Source: an uncultured Desulfobacteraceae bacterium (GTDB taxonomy: Bacteria; Desulfobacterota; Desulfobacteria; Desulfobacterales; Desulfobacteraceae). From it: DNA of 33,916 bases. The stretch lies in NCBI GenBank assembly GCA_913041495.1, contig CAJWHT010000039.1:1-33916 (forward strand). Direction: 5' to 3'. The position numbers were made by a program, and so were the translations under genes. Below are positions 14,528-23,632 of the stretch, in pieces. Positions within the stretch are counted from its first letter, which is position 1; every line of letters starts with the position of its first letter. The notes beneath the pieces are model-generated. The model worked only from the letters and a program-made list of their open reading frames with translations. It did not search any database and was not told where the DNA came from.

Positions 14528-14569
14528 CTATCAAAACGTGGTATTAAAACCTTCGGGTAACCGTTTGTA

Positions 14570-16180
14570 TCAGTTCACCATTCGATCCCGGCCTTCCCAC
14601 TCTTTTTCCCTGAGTTTAAACTTCTGGATTTTTCCGGTGGCGGTTTTTGGCAAGGCACCGAATTCCACATGTTTGGGGGCTTTGAACCGGGCCAGGTTTT
14701 CCTTGCAAAAGGCAATGATATCAGAAGGGTCCGGTGTGGTGCCGTTATGGGGAACGATAAAGGCCTTGGGCACCTCCCCCCATTTTTCGTCCGGTACCGG
14801 GATGACGGCCACCTCCAGCACATCGGGATGGGTATAGAGCACGTTTTCGATTTCCACGGTGGAGATATTTTCACCGCCGCTGATGATGATATCCTTTTTC
14901 CGGTCCATGATCTGCACGTAGTTGTCCGGATGCATCACGGCAAGGTCCCCGGAGTGGAACCAGCCGCCTTTGAATGCCTCAGCCGTGGCCGCCTCGTCTT
15001 TGTAATAGCCCAGCATCACGTTGTTGCCCCTCATGACGATTTCCCCCATGGTGGCACCGTCCCTGGGCACCGGTTCCATGGTCATGGGGTCCACCACATC
15101 CATATGCTCCGCCACGATATAGGGCACGCCCTGGCGGGCCTTGATGGCGGCCTTGGCCATGGGGGCCAGATCATTCCACTTGTCCTGCCACTGGCAGACG
15201 CTGTGGGGTCCGAATACTTCGGTAAGCCCGTAGGTCTGGGTGATGTTGGCACCGATGCTTTCCATGTTCTGGATCACCGTGGGCGCAGGCGGGGCACCTG
15301 CCGTCATGATTTCCAGCTTATGGGAAAGTTCAATTTGGTTTTCCTTGGCATAGACGGACATGCCTATAAGGATGGTGGGGGCTGCACACAGATGGGTGAT
15401 GCCGCTCTCTTCGATGATCCTGTAAATTTCCTGGGGTTCCACCTTGCGCAGGCAGACATGGGTGCCGCCCACGGCTGTGATTCCCCAGGTAAAGCACCAG
15501 CCGTTGCAGTGAAACATGGGCAGGGTCCACAGATACTTGCTGCCGGCATCGGTTTTAAACTCCAGTTGCTCACCGATGGCGTTCATGTATGCCCCCCGGT
15601 GATGGTACATGACCCCCTTGGGACGGCCGGTGGTACCGGAGGTGTAATTGATGCTGATGATATCCCGTTCGTTGGTAATGGCCAGCGTCACCGGGTCCGT
15701 CGGGCTGTCCTCAATAAAGCTTTCGTAGTCCGGTCCTTTCAGCGGGCGTGTGTCATCGATATCGCAGATGTTCACCCAGGTTTTCACCTTATCCAGTTCG
15801 GGGACCACTTGGGCCACCACCTTGCCGAACTCATTGTCCGCAAATACGGCCTTGGCATCGGAGTGGTTGATGATATAGGCCATTTCTCCTGCCGACAGCC
15901 GGATATTGATGCTCACCAGGGCCGCCCCGAGAAGCGGCACGGCATAGTGGGCCTCCAGCATGGGCGGGGTGTTGGGGCAGATAAAGGCGACCTTGTCTCC
16001 CGGCCCGATCCCCCGGGCTTTCAACGCATTGGCCAGCCGGAACACCCGGTCCTGGAACTGGGTCCAGGTATAGGACGTATCCCCGTAGATCACCGCTGTT
16101 TTGTCGGGAAAAACACCGGCACTTCTGGCAAGAAAATTCGTGGGACTTAAAAAATCGTAATTGACGGATGCCTCAGACAT
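14570..16180 (-). CDS. Acyl-CoA synthetase (AMP-forming)
   Basis: Predicted 536-aa ANL-superfamily ligase converting a carboxylic acid, ATP and CoA to the acyl-CoA through an acyl-adenylate. Motifs in order: YTSGTTGRPKG (179-189), LPMFHCNGW, TQTYGLTEVFGPH (A5), GGWFHSGDLA (A7), DRKKDIIISGGENIS (A8) and the catalytic lysine in PKTATGKIQK (about K517). Length and overall pattern match medium-chain fatty acid and methylmercaptopropionate-type ligases; substrate cannot be fixed from sequence. Start ATG with GAGGAGG. The downstream permease is probably in the same operon, and a kinase/regulator pair lies upstream in the same orientation, separated by 194 nt containing several hairpins. Confidence 0.92.
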   Translation of the reverse strand: MSEASVNYDFLSPTNFLARSAGVFPDKTAVIYGDTSYTWTQFQDRVFRLANALKARGIGPGDKVAFICPNTPPMLEAHYAVPLLGAALVSINIRLSAGEMAYIINHSDAKAVFADNEFGKVVAQVVPELDKVKTWVNICDIDDTRPLKGPDYESFIEDSPTDPVTLAITNERDIISINYTSGTTGRPKGVMYHHRGAYMNAIGEQLEFKTDAGSKYLWTLPMFHCNGWCFTWGITAVGGTHVCLRKVEPQEIYRIIEESGITHLCAAPTILIGMSVYAKENQIELSHKLEIMTAGAPPAPTVIQNMESIGANITQTYGLTEVFGPHSVCQWQDKWNDLAPMAKAAIKARQGVPYIVAEHMDVVDPMTMEPVPRDGATMGEIVMRGNNVMLGYYKDEAATAEAFKGGWFHSGDLAVMHPDNYVQIMDRKKDIIISGGENISTVEIENVLYTHPDVLEVAVIPVPDEKWGEVPKAFIVPHNGTTPDPSDIIAFCKENLARFKAPKHVEFGALPKTATGKIQKFKLREKEWEGRDRMVN

Positions 16181-16205
16181 GGCTGCTTCCTCCTCGGATA
16201 AAGAT

Positions 16206-16272
16206 GAGTCACTCTTTGGGTAGGTACGAACGAAATGCGTACCCCGCCCAAATGCCTTGTACTCATTTACAA
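16206..16272 (-). promoter_or_regulatory. Three nested palindromes in the leader of the acyl-CoA ligase
   Basis: Three inverted repeats lie 26-92 nt upstream of the ATG at 16180: GAGT-C-ACTC (16206-16214); TTTGGG/CCCAAA (16215-16220 and 16247-16252) enclosing GGTACG/CGTACC (16223-16228 and 16238-16243); and TTGTA/TACAA (16257-16261 and 16268-16272). They could be operator sites for the neighbouring NarL-type regulator or a folded mRNA leader. No clear promoter was found by eye. Confidence 0.5.
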
Positions 16273-16284
16273 AGGAGGGGGAAC

Positions 16285-16351
16285 AGGTGCAATCGGTAAC
16301 CGGCCGATTCTGACATGGCCGGCGGCCTGAGACCGGCTAGGTTATGCACCT
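16285..16351. other. 67-nt structured element after the response-regulator gene
   Basis: The outer stem AGGTGCA (16285-16291) / TGCACCT (16345-16351) and the next stem TAACC (16297-16301) / GGTTA (16340-16344) enclose a GC-rich core. The core can form either CGGCC/GGCCG (16301-16305 with 16317-16321) or GCCGG/CCGGC (16318-16322 with 16333-16337). It lies 23 nt past the response-regulator stop and lacks a T-run on either side, so a simple terminator is unlikely. Confidence 0.5.
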
Positions 16352-16374
16352 ACAAAGGCCGGGCGAATCCCTTA

Positions 16375-17040
16375 CTACTTCTTCATCTCGTGGGTCCAGT
16401 GGACCGCCGCCTTCACAAGTTCGGTGTAATGCTTGAGGTGGAGTTTTTCCTTGATGTTTTCCCGGTAGGTACCGATGGTCTTCATGCTCAGGTGCAGCCG
16501 GGCGGCAATTTCCTTTGAATCCAGGCCTTCACCCATCAGCCGGAACACCTCCAGTTCCCGGTTGCTCAGATCATCCAGGCTCACCCCTGTTTTGGGAGAT
16601 TTCCGGCTGATCATCCGCTGAAGCATCTTCTCCTTGATGGTGTCGCTGGCGTAAATATTGCCCCCCAGCACCTGGCGGATGGCCGTCACCACATGGCCGA
16701 TGGCCCGCTGCTTCATGACGTATCCCCTGGCCCCGGCCAGCAGGGCCCGCTCCGCATACATGGAATCATCGTACATGGACACCACCAGCACCGGCAGATC
16801 CGGATACTCCCTGGCGATATCCGCCACCAGGTCGATCCCGTTGCTCTGGGCAAGGGAGATATCCACGATCATAAGATCCGGCCGATCCTTTTTCAGGGCA
16901 TCCCAGGCCTTGTCTGCCGTATCCACACTGCCGGCCACCAGCAGGTCGGGCTCTTTGTTGATCAGTTCCGTCATGCCGAGACAGAATATCGGGTGATCAT
17001 CCACAATGATAATTTTATGGTGTGACGATTCTTCTTTCAT
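16375..17040 (-). CDS. NarL/LuxR-type response regulator
   Basis: Predicted 221-aa two-component regulator. The receiver domain (about 8-125) has DD at 14-15, the phosphoacceptor D60 in LMIVDISL, and the switch region VVSMYDD. The C-terminal LuxR-type helix-turn-helix (about 155-215) reads LSNRELEVFRLMGEGLDSKEIAARLHLSMKTIGTYRENIKEKL. Its ATG overlaps the TGA of the sensor kinase in an ATGA junction, so the two are translationally coupled partners. The acyl-CoA ligase and permease immediately downstream are the most obvious targets, by position only. Confidence 0.93.
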   Translation of the reverse strand: MKEESSHHKIIIVDDHPIFCLGMTELINKEPDLLVAGSVDTADKAWDALKKDRPDLMIVDISLAQSNGIDLVADIAREYPDLPVLVVSMYDDSMYAERALLAGARGYVMKQRAIGHVVTAIRQVLGGNIYASDTIKEKMLQRMISRKSPKTGVSLDDLSNRELEVFRLMGEGLDSKEIAARLHLSMKTIGTYRENIKEKLHLKHYTELVKAAVHWTHEMKK

Positions 17041-19352
17041 GATGCCTTCCCACGGATGTTGATCCCGGATGCCGGGCTCAGCCGGACATGGATGCCGGTT
17101 CCCCTGTGATCCGTATCAATGGAGAATCTGGCATCAATAATTTTGGCGCGGTATTCCATAATCTGTAACCCGATACCGGTGCCGGTTTTACCGCCCTCTT
17201 TGGTCATACGGCGGATGCCCTGCCCGTTATCCCGTATGCTTAAATGGATATATGCATTGTCCAGCCCCTTGTTCACCAGATTCAATGATACCCGGATCTG
17301 GCTGGCCTTTGAATGCTTGACCGCGTTGTTCACCGCCTCCCGGGCAATATGGTAAAGATGGGTGGCACAGGTGTTATCCCCCACATTCGCATCGGGGTCT
17401 GCCTCGCAGGAAAACCGGATGCCGGGATGGTAGGCAAATCCGTTCACAATATCTTCCAGGGCGGCCTGGAGGCCGTGGGCCACCAGGTGAACCGGGCAGA
17501 GCCCCCGGGCCAGTGCCCGTGTCTTTTCCACGGCATCCCCGGTGAGTTCCCCGATTTGTCCGGCCAGCCCGGCGGAGGGATCGTCCCTGTCCGCAAGGGT
17601 TTCCCTGAGCACTTCAGCTAAACCTGCCACACCGATGAGATGGGGACACAGATCGTCGTGCAGGTCCTGGCCGATGTTGAGCCGTTCCCGTTCCCCGGCC
17701 TGCATTACTTGTTTTTCAAGGCCTTTGGAGCGGGTAATATCCCTGAGGATAATGATGGAGCCGGCGGGTTCTCCGCTGCTGCCCAGCGCCGTCGCACCGG
17801 AAATACTCACATCCACGAGATTCCCCTGTTTTGAGTACCGCCGGGTTTCCACATCAAATATGCCGGTGCCGGAACTTACCTGGCGGATCATGATCCGGGT
17901 CTCGGGCCAGTGGTCTTCGGGCACGAAATGGTCCATCTTCTTACCGGCCACCTCTTCCATGGTCCACCCGAAAACCCGGGTGAAGGCAGGATTGATATAG
18001 ATCACCCGCCCTTCCATGTCGTAGTTGACGATGGGGTCCGGGGCGGCCTCCATCAGCAGGAAATAACGTTCCTGGCTTTCTTTTCTTGCCTGTTCGGCAA
18101 TGTGGCGGACGCGAATCTGGTCCTGGAGGCTTTTATGGGTTTTCTCCAGCCGGTCCATAAACCGGTTGAAATACGTGGCCAACTGCCCCACCTCATCCCG
18201 GGAGCGGCTTTCCATCCGGGCCGAGTAATCCCCGGCGGTAACAGTATTAAACCGACTCATCAGTTCCCGCAACGGTGTTGTGATGGTCCGGCTGATGCCG
18301 AAGGTCACGGCCAGCATGATGGAAAAAAACAGGGCGGAAATTCCCAGAATCACGTTTCGGATGGTGGTCAGGGGGTGATAGAGTTCATCCAGGTAGGATG
18401 AGGACGCCACGATCCACTGGTATTCCGGGATATAATCAAACATCACCAGTTTGCGGCGGGCCCTGGGTTCTCCCGGGTTCTTCCAGTAGTAAACGGATTT
18501 CCCCCTTTTCCGGGCCATCATATCTTCGAGATAGCGGTTGGGCAGTTCTTTTGCATCAAAGATATTCACATCCTGGAGGATGGGATGGATAATGGCGTTG
18601 GCATCCCTGTCGATGACGAAGGCGTATCCGGTTTCCCCGAACCTCAAAGAGAGGATGCTGGATCTGAAATCTTCCACATTCACAAGCTTGATAAATTCAG
18701 ACCGATAGGCGCTGGCAGAGATAATCCAGTCCCAGGGGGCAAAATAGGACATGTACAACGCCTTTGGCCGAACTTCCGTCTCCCCGGGATTTTTCCACTC
18801 ATATTCCAGGTAGCCCTGGCGGGAGCGCGTCATCCGGGTCACGAAATCAAAATCCGCCACATTGGTGCCGATAAGCGCCGGACGGGGATGCACCGTCACC
18901 TTGCCTTCGCTGTCCAGGCAGTACAGATATCCGGAACTGCCGATGGTCTGGCTCAGCAGGGTTTCTGCCGCCCGGGTTTTCGCCTCAGCTTCCGGGTACA
19001 GGCCCTGCCGCGATTTCTCGTAAAGACTTCTGACGATTTCCAGATTTTTTTCCGCCACCGCCCTGAGATGATTTTTAATGGATACGTTCACCGAGGTGTT
19101 CACCATATTGTATATCATCCGGGTGGTATTACTCAGTTCGCTTTCAATCCTGGCTTCAATGTTGTTGCGCACGTAACCGTAGATAAACAGATTGCACAGC
19201 AGCATGGACAAAAAGAAGATCAGGGCAAAACTGACAAGAAACTTGTACCGGATCTCAAGAGAGCTGAAACGGCGGCGCATCCGCGCCCGGAATCCGGGCG
19301 CAGCGTCAGGCTCGTCCGCCTTCACCCGTTGTCCGGCCGTAAGTTTTGCCAT
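17037..19352 (-). CDS. Membrane sensor histidine kinase with double Cache domain, HAMP and PAS
   Basis: Predicted 771-aa inner-membrane kinase: TM1 about 38-60; periplasmic region with two Cache_2-like repeats at about 139-222 and 240-325, each containing a similar WKNPGE element (186-191, 290-295); TM2 about 333-353; HAMP to about 405; PAS about 425-545; HisKA_3 dimerisation domain with phosphoacceptor H565 in ERERLNIGQDLHDDLCPH; and HATPase (HIAREAVNNAVKHS, DNGQGI, GIGLQIM). GGAGGG precedes the ATG. Double Cache sensors typically bind small carboxylates or amino acids. Together with the downstream acyl-CoA ligase and permease this suggests sensing of an organic acid, which is inference. Confidence 0.93.
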   Translation of the reverse strand: MAKLTAGQRVKADEPDAAPGFRARMRRRFSSLEIRYKFLVSFALIFFLSMLLCNLFIYGYVRNNIEARIESELSNTTRMIYNMVNTSVNVSIKNHLRAVAEKNLEIVRSLYEKSRQGLYPEAEAKTRAAETLLSQTIGSSGYLYCLDSEGKVTVHPRPALIGTNVADFDFVTRMTRSRQGYLEYEWKNPGETEVRPKALYMSYFAPWDWIISASAYRSEFIKLVNVEDFRSSILSLRFGETGYAFVIDRDANAIIHPILQDVNIFDAKELPNRYLEDMMARKRGKSVYYWKNPGEPRARRKLVMFDYIPEYQWIVASSSYLDELYHPLTTIRNVILGISALFFSIMLAVTFGISRTITTPLRELMSRFNTVTAGDYSARMESRSRDEVGQLATYFNRFMDRLEKTHKSLQDQIRVRHIAEQARKESQERYFLLMEAAPDPIVNYDMEGRVIYINPAFTRVFGWTMEEVAGKKMDHFVPEDHWPETRIMIRQVSSGTGIFDVETRRYSKQGNLVDVSISGATALGSSGEPAGSIIILRDITRSKGLEKQVMQAGERERLNIGQDLHDDLCPHLIGVAGLAEVLRETLADRDDPSAGLAGQIGELTGDAVEKTRALARGLCPVHLVAHGLQAALEDIVNGFAYHPGIRFSCEADPDANVGDNTCATHLYHIAREAVNNAVKHSKASQIRVSLNLVNKGLDNAYIHLSIRDNGQGIRRMTKEGGKTGTGIGLQIMEYRAKIIDARFSIDTDHRGTGIHVRLSPASGINIRGKAS

Positions 19353-19529
19353 CCAGCCCTCCCCAAGAAAAAAACCTTCTCCATTCGATTTTGCAATCCG
19401 CCTGATTCAGAACATAGTATTTGCCGATCAAGCACATTATCGATATGCCAGTCGGATGAGGATTGTCAACCCCGGGACACTTTTTCAAGGCAGGAGGCTG
19501 TCATTTTTTTTAGGCAGGGCTTGGCAGCA

Positions 19530-22097
19530 TCAAACCGCACCGTCAAGAACTAACCTGATGGTCTTGGCGATTTCCCCTTTTTCTATGGGTTTCATTATAA
19601 AAGAAGAGACCCCAAGTTTCCTTGACTCTTTTTCACCAACCAATGAACTAAAACCGGTACATATGATAATGGGAATGTCCGGCCGAATTGCTTTCAATTG
19701 TTTTGACAGGTCACTTCCATTCATTTCAGGCATCGTCATATCCGTGATTACCAGATCAAAGCTGCCGGGGTCAGATTTAAACAATTCCAACGCCTTAACC
19801 GGATTTTGTTCCGATTCAACCCGATATCCCAACCGGCCCAGCATCTGGGTTGTCATTCTTACAATGGGGGCTTCATCATCCACGAATAGGATACGTTCAT
19901 TCCCGCCGGGCAGCGCGTTGGCCATATTTTCACGGGATTTTATTTCGCTGTCGAATATAGGAAAAAACACGTTAAATGCAGTGCCTTTTCCAGGCAGACT
20001 CTCCGCAAATATGTACCCGTCATGATTGGTCACGATCCCGTGGACGATGGCAAGCCCCATCCCAGATCCTTTACCCACTTCTTTGGTGGTAAAATAGGGA
20101 TCAAAAATCTTGTCCTTTATTTTCGCATCAATACCCGGGCCGGTGTCACTGACACGCAATTGCAGATATCGGCCTAAAGGCATGTCGTATTCGTCCGTTT
20201 CAATCTTCACTTGCTTCAGGCGTACGTTCAAGCGTCCCCCGGTTTGCTCCATTGCGTGGGCCGCATTGGTGCAAAGGTTGATGATAACCTGCTGGATCTG
20301 TGTAGGGTTGGCATTTATGATGCCAGGATCTTCGTCAATGTCCGTTTGGATTTTAATTGTGGCGGGTATGGAGGCGCGCAACAGCCGCATTGACTCTGTG
20401 ACCAGAGGGGCCGTTTCCATGGGTTTTCTTTCCTGCTCTGTCTTTCTGCTGAAACTCAATAACTGCTGTACCACATCTTTAGCCCTCAGACCGGCCAGCT
20501 TGATTTCATCCAGGTTGGCCCGGGCCGGGTTCCATTCCGGCACGTCATCCAGGGCAAGTTCCGTATTCCCAATAATAATCCCGAGAATATTGTTGAAATC
20601 ATGGGCAATACCACCCGCAAGGGTACCCACAGCCTCCATTTTGTGGGATTGGCGAAGTTTTTCCTCCATGTTTTTCTGCTCTGTGATATCCATGGCGATC
20701 TGCATTCTGACGATACGGCCGTCCACCCATTCAATGGCACGATCATAATTCATGTACCATTTTTCCGTAATTGGATTTTCCCCTTGCCAGACACAGACAT
20801 CTGCGGGTTTTCCCTGGGCATCCAAAAGCTTTTCATTGGTACAATAGTCACAGGGCCCGCTTTCCCCCCGAAACCCCAGCCAGCAGCTATCACCGGTCAG
20901 ATCTTTTCCAAAATCCTTTTTCATCTTCTCATTCATGAACAAGATGTTGTAGGTTTCCATATCAGCCACGTATACGTGGGCATCAATGGCATCCAATACG
21001 GTGAGAAATCTTTGATGTGCCACTTCCAGTTCATCGATGGATTCTTTTATGTCCGTGATGTCATGGGCCAGGGCATAGGTCACCCCGTTATCTATAACAG
21101 GATTAGACACCCACCTGAGCCATTTATATGTCCCGTCCTTACATAAATACCGATTTTGAAAGTTGATGACATCTTCACCTGCCTTGAGTTTTTCTTCTAT
21201 GACCTTTTGAGTGGGCTCAATGTCATCCGGATGAACAAATTCAATAAATGGCCTTGTGGTTAATTCTTCTTCCGAAAACCCCAGGGTTTTGGTAAATGCC
21301 GGATTCACTTTTGTAAATGTCTGGGTATTGATATCTGCGATACAGATCATATCAATGGACAATGAAAAGATACACTGCAGCTCTTTTTCACTTTTCACGA
21401 GTGCATCGTAGGACGCATGAAGCTTCTCCTGGGATTCTTTGATGGCTGTTACAACCAGGTCAATTTCATCCGGCACCTTTCCCTTTTTCCTGCCCAGGCT
21501 TATGCGTCTTGGAAATTGCTCCAAATCCAAGTCCGATAAAAGGTTTGCCAACCGGAATAAATGACGGGTCACTAGATAATGAAAAATGAATAGAATAAAA
21601 CCGGACACACAAAACGCCCGGATCGCATTGGTTATGATGATTGATACGGCTTTACGGGTCAATCGGTGATATACATTATCCAGACTGGTTGTGACCTTCA
21701 GCACACCGATGGAAAAATCCTGATCTTTGTGGGTGAAATTTAAGGGGAACTCCCGCGTAATTGTGCGAGATGATGTTTGAACCCCCGAAGACCAGCGATG
21801 GTTATCGTCAGCCACAATTTCTATGTATTCCAGATCCGGAAGCTTTATCAAGCCGTCCAGTTGGGATTTGATTTGCTGGGTGTCATACAACCAGACGTTT
21901 GTGGATAAATTGTCTATATAACTGGTTTGAATCAGGGAAAAGTATCCGTGGATCTTGTTTATATCCTGTTTGTAATCAAAATAGAGTTGATATAAGGATA
22001 CGATCAGCGTAACAAATGAACTAAACAGGATGACGGAAACGACAAGACGCCTGCCGATACGGCCTTTTCCAAGTGAATTAATAAATAGTTTGCGCAT
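19530..22097 (-). CDS. Hybrid sensor kinase with two PAS domains and C-terminal receiver
   Basis: Predicted 855-aa inner-membrane protein: TM1 about 17-40, periplasmic segment 41-149, TM2 about 150-175, PAS1 about 240-350 (HPDDIEPTQ, YKWLRWVSNPV), PAS2 about 360-472, HisKA with H499 in AGGIAHDFNNILG, HATPase (NLCTNAAHAM, DTGPGI, GSGMGLAIVHG), and receiver about 734-855 (VDDEAP, phosphoacceptor Asp in VITDMTMPEMNG, KPI). PAS2 carries C405, C416 and C419 (CWLGFRGESGPCDYC), a cysteine pattern recurrent in PAS domains of anaerobes and possibly metal- or redox-linked. ATG 22097 is preferred; an in-frame TTG lies at 22106. It follows a periplasmic binding protein gene by 33 nt, so the two probably form one sensing unit. 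Visibly A+T-richer than flanking genes. Confidence 0.92.
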   Translation of the reverse strand: MRKLFINSLGKGRIGRRLVVSVILFSSFVTLIVSLYQLYFDYKQDINKIHGYFSLIQTSYIDNLSTNVWLYDTQQIKSQLDGLIKLPDLEYIEIVADDNHRWSSGVQTSSRTITREFPLNFTHKDQDFSIGVLKVTTSLDNVYHRLTRKAVSIIITNAIRAFCVSGFILFIFHYLVTRHLFRLANLLSDLDLEQFPRRISLGRKKGKVPDEIDLVVTAIKESQEKLHASYDALVKSEKELQCIFSLSIDMICIADINTQTFTKVNPAFTKTLGFSEEELTTRPFIEFVHPDDIEPTQKVIEEKLKAGEDVINFQNRYLCKDGTYKWLRWVSNPVIDNGVTYALAHDITDIKESIDELEVAHQRFLTVLDAIDAHVYVADMETYNILFMNEKMKKDFGKDLTGDSCWLGFRGESGPCDYCTNEKLLDAQGKPADVCVWQGENPITEKWYMNYDRAIEWVDGRIVRMQIAMDITEQKNMEEKLRQSHKMEAVGTLAGGIAHDFNNILGIIIGNTELALDDVPEWNPARANLDEIKLAGLRAKDVVQQLLSFSRKTEQERKPMETAPLVTESMRLLRASIPATIKIQTDIDEDPGIINANPTQIQQVIINLCTNAAHAMEQTGGRLNVRLKQVKIETDEYDMPLGRYLQLRVSDTGPGIDAKIKDKIFDPYFTTKEVGKGSGMGLAIVHGIVTNHDGYIFAESLPGKGTAFNVFFPIFDSEIKSRENMANALPGGNERILFVDDEAPIVRMTTQMLGRLGYRVESEQNPVKALELFKSDPGSFDLVITDMTMPEMNGSDLSKQLKAIRPDIPIIICTGFSSLVGEKESRKLGVSSFIMKPIEKGEIAKTIRLVLDGAV

Positions 22098-22130
22098 GAT
22101 AGACAACCGCCCAATATCAATGTTGATGCT

Positions 22131-22913
22131 TTAACGCTCTGTTAATTTCCTGATAGCCTTTTTTCGGATCTCATTGATCTCTCCTGAGCGTGTCATTTCA
22201 TTCAATACATGTTCCAGCTTTTCAACCAGGTGCTGGTTGCGAACATTTATGAAATGATACAGTGGAGATGAAAATAGCGGGGTTCCCGTGACATGAATAC
22301 CGCTGTTTTTAAAATTTCGTTCTATCTCTATTTTCCCTGCATCAAGAACGGCCACGGCAATTTCAATTCGGCCCCTGTCAAGTATGGTAAACAACTGGGT
22401 CATATCGTTTGCAAAAAATGGGACCATTCCCCGTGTACCTATTGTTGAATATCGAACCCCCCGGACAACGCCTATTCTAAATTCCCTTATGTCTTCCCAC
22501 CGGGCAATGGGCTTGGTGATGTTTTTTGTAAAAGCGACACCTTTGAAATGGATGACAGGGGTTTTGATTTGAATCAGGTTGGTATATTTTTTTTGGGTTC
22601 CGGAAATCCGCGCGACATCACCATCCGTCATACCGTTATTCGCCCACGCCAACGCCCTTTCACCCGGCAGATCATTGAACTCAACCTCATAATCGATTCT
22701 CCGGTATACTTCTTTTAAAACGTGTTTGGCTATGGCATGGGTCTGCTCATTAACAATGGCTGAAATGGTTACCTTTTTTACATCTGAAACACGATCTTGG
22801 GAATGCCCCTCCGATACCGTTAAAAAAAAGAGAACCCACCCGATGAAAAATGGGGATAGAAACCGTAAAAAGGTGCGCAAACTTATACCCCCCGGATTTA
22901 AATAAAACCACAT
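22131..22913 (-). CDS. Periplasmic solute-binding protein (SBP_bac_3-like)
   Basis: Predicted 260-aa exported protein. Residues 1 to about 38 form a signal peptide (Arg near 13-17, hydrophobic FFIGWVLFFLTVSEGHS). The mature part resembles the amino-acid type of ABC binding proteins: YEVEFNDLPGERALAWANNGMTDGDVARISG, IGVVRGVRYSTIGT and a closing helical ELE-type tail. No ABC permease or ATPase gene is nearby; instead the hybrid kinase gene follows after 33 nt. The protein therefore probably presents a ligand to that kinase or acts in signalling. GAGGT precedes the ATG. Confidence 0.82.
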   Translation of the reverse strand: MWFYLNPGGISLRTFLRFLSPFFIGWVLFFLTVSEGHSQDRVSDVKKVTISAIVNEQTHAIAKHVLKEVYRRIDYEVEFNDLPGERALAWANNGMTDGDVARISGTQKKYTNLIQIKTPVIHFKGVAFTKNITKPIARWEDIREFRIGVVRGVRYSTIGTRGMVPFFANDMTQLFTILDRGRIEIAVAVLDAGKIEIERNFKNSGIHVTGTPLFSSPLYHFINVRNQHLVEKLEHVLNEMTRSGEINEIRKKAIRKLTER

Positions 22914-23110
22914 ATTACCTCGCTTTGCCCTAAATTTTCTTTTGATTACACAACGGCAACTGCAGGCACTTCAAAAAACGGTAATAAGCAAAATCTTTTC
23001 AGATTACAAAAATATATTCTATACGAAATTAACGCATTAGGCAAAACGATCAGGCAAGGTGCGTTATGCAGACCGAGGGTGCGGATCAAGATAAGTGACA
23101 AAGAAGGGCC
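22914..23110. other. Intergenic stretch without visible gene
   Basis: This 197-bp A+T-rich region precedes the binding-protein/kinase operon (both flanking genes are minus-strand). It presumably contains that operon's promoter; I see no confident promoter boxes and no RNA gene in it. Confidence 0.5.
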
Positions 23111-23608
23111 TTATGAGGCGTCCCTGAGCATCTCAAGTTCCTCACACACCCGGGTTACACCGGCATACGCAATCCCCGGCACCAGGATGCCGAAATCAAA
23201 ACACCTGCCAGCTAAAGATTCTAAAACGACCCCGCGTTTTCTGCTGTGGGCTTCCAGTGTCCCCCCTTCGCCGTGGGAGATCACGATGTGGCCGCGTTTT
23301 CCCGGCCGGGGTTTTCTGAGGATAAATGCGCCGAGAATCTGTGCGGCGTCTTCCACATCAACAGTGGCATTGTCCCATTGGGCCTGGGCCGCCCAATAAC
23401 CGGTGAAGGCATCGGCAAAGCGGTTGTCCTCCCGGGTTCTGGTGCCGTACAAAAGGCCGCTGGTCTGATATACCAGCCAGGAAGCAAGTTCGGCACAGTC
23501 CCAGGGACCCTGCCAGTTTGTATCGTTCATTGGTACCTGAATCCCGGCGACATATGACTCGCCGACGTGCGCCAATCCTAAGTCAAAAACAGCCTTTCCT
23601 GTGGACAT
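23111..23608 (-). CDS. NlpC/P60-like cysteine hydrolase
   Basis: Predicted 165-aa protein with no signal peptide. WDCAELASWLVYQTSG places a likely nucleophile at Cys38. RGHIVISHGEGGTLEAHSRK supplies H107 and H121, matching the Cys-His-polar triad and the DC...H...H spacing of NlpC/P60 amidases. The family cleaves peptide or amide bonds, usually in peptidoglycan stem peptides. Lack of export signal and the small size fit a cytoplasmic cell-wall enzyme, a phage or secretion-system cargo, or a non-wall amidase; none can be excluded. It is divergent from a MATE-like exporter. A perfect hairpin (23633-23655) sits in its leader. I am fairly sure of the fold, not the substrate. Confidence 0.65.
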   Translation of the reverse strand: MSTGKAVFDLGLAHVGESYVAGIQVPMNDTNWQGPWDCAELASWLVYQTSGLLYGTRTREDNRFADAFTGYWAAQAQWDNATVDVEDAAQILGAFILRKPRPGKRGHIVISHGEGGTLEAHSRKRGVVLESLAGRCFDFGILVPGIAYAGVTRVCEELEMLRDAS

Positions 23609-23632
23609 GCTGCACTTCCCCTCGTACGACGT

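Noticed and set aside
14669-16150. 493-codon open frame antisense to the acyl-CoA ligase
   Set aside because: It lies wholly opposite a gene with all ligase motifs; its translation is His/Gly/Val-rich with no recognisable motifs, as expected of a shadow frame in G+C-rich DNA.
16285-16351. TPP or other known riboswitch
   Set aside because: A CTGAGA-like string occurs on the plus strand, but the rest of the TPP core is absent and the flanking genes are minus-strand; no known riboswitch core was recognised.
18585-19553. 322-codon open frame antisense to the Cache sensor kinase
   Set aside because: It overlaps the kinase N-terminus, has biased composition and no plausible ribosome site or domain.
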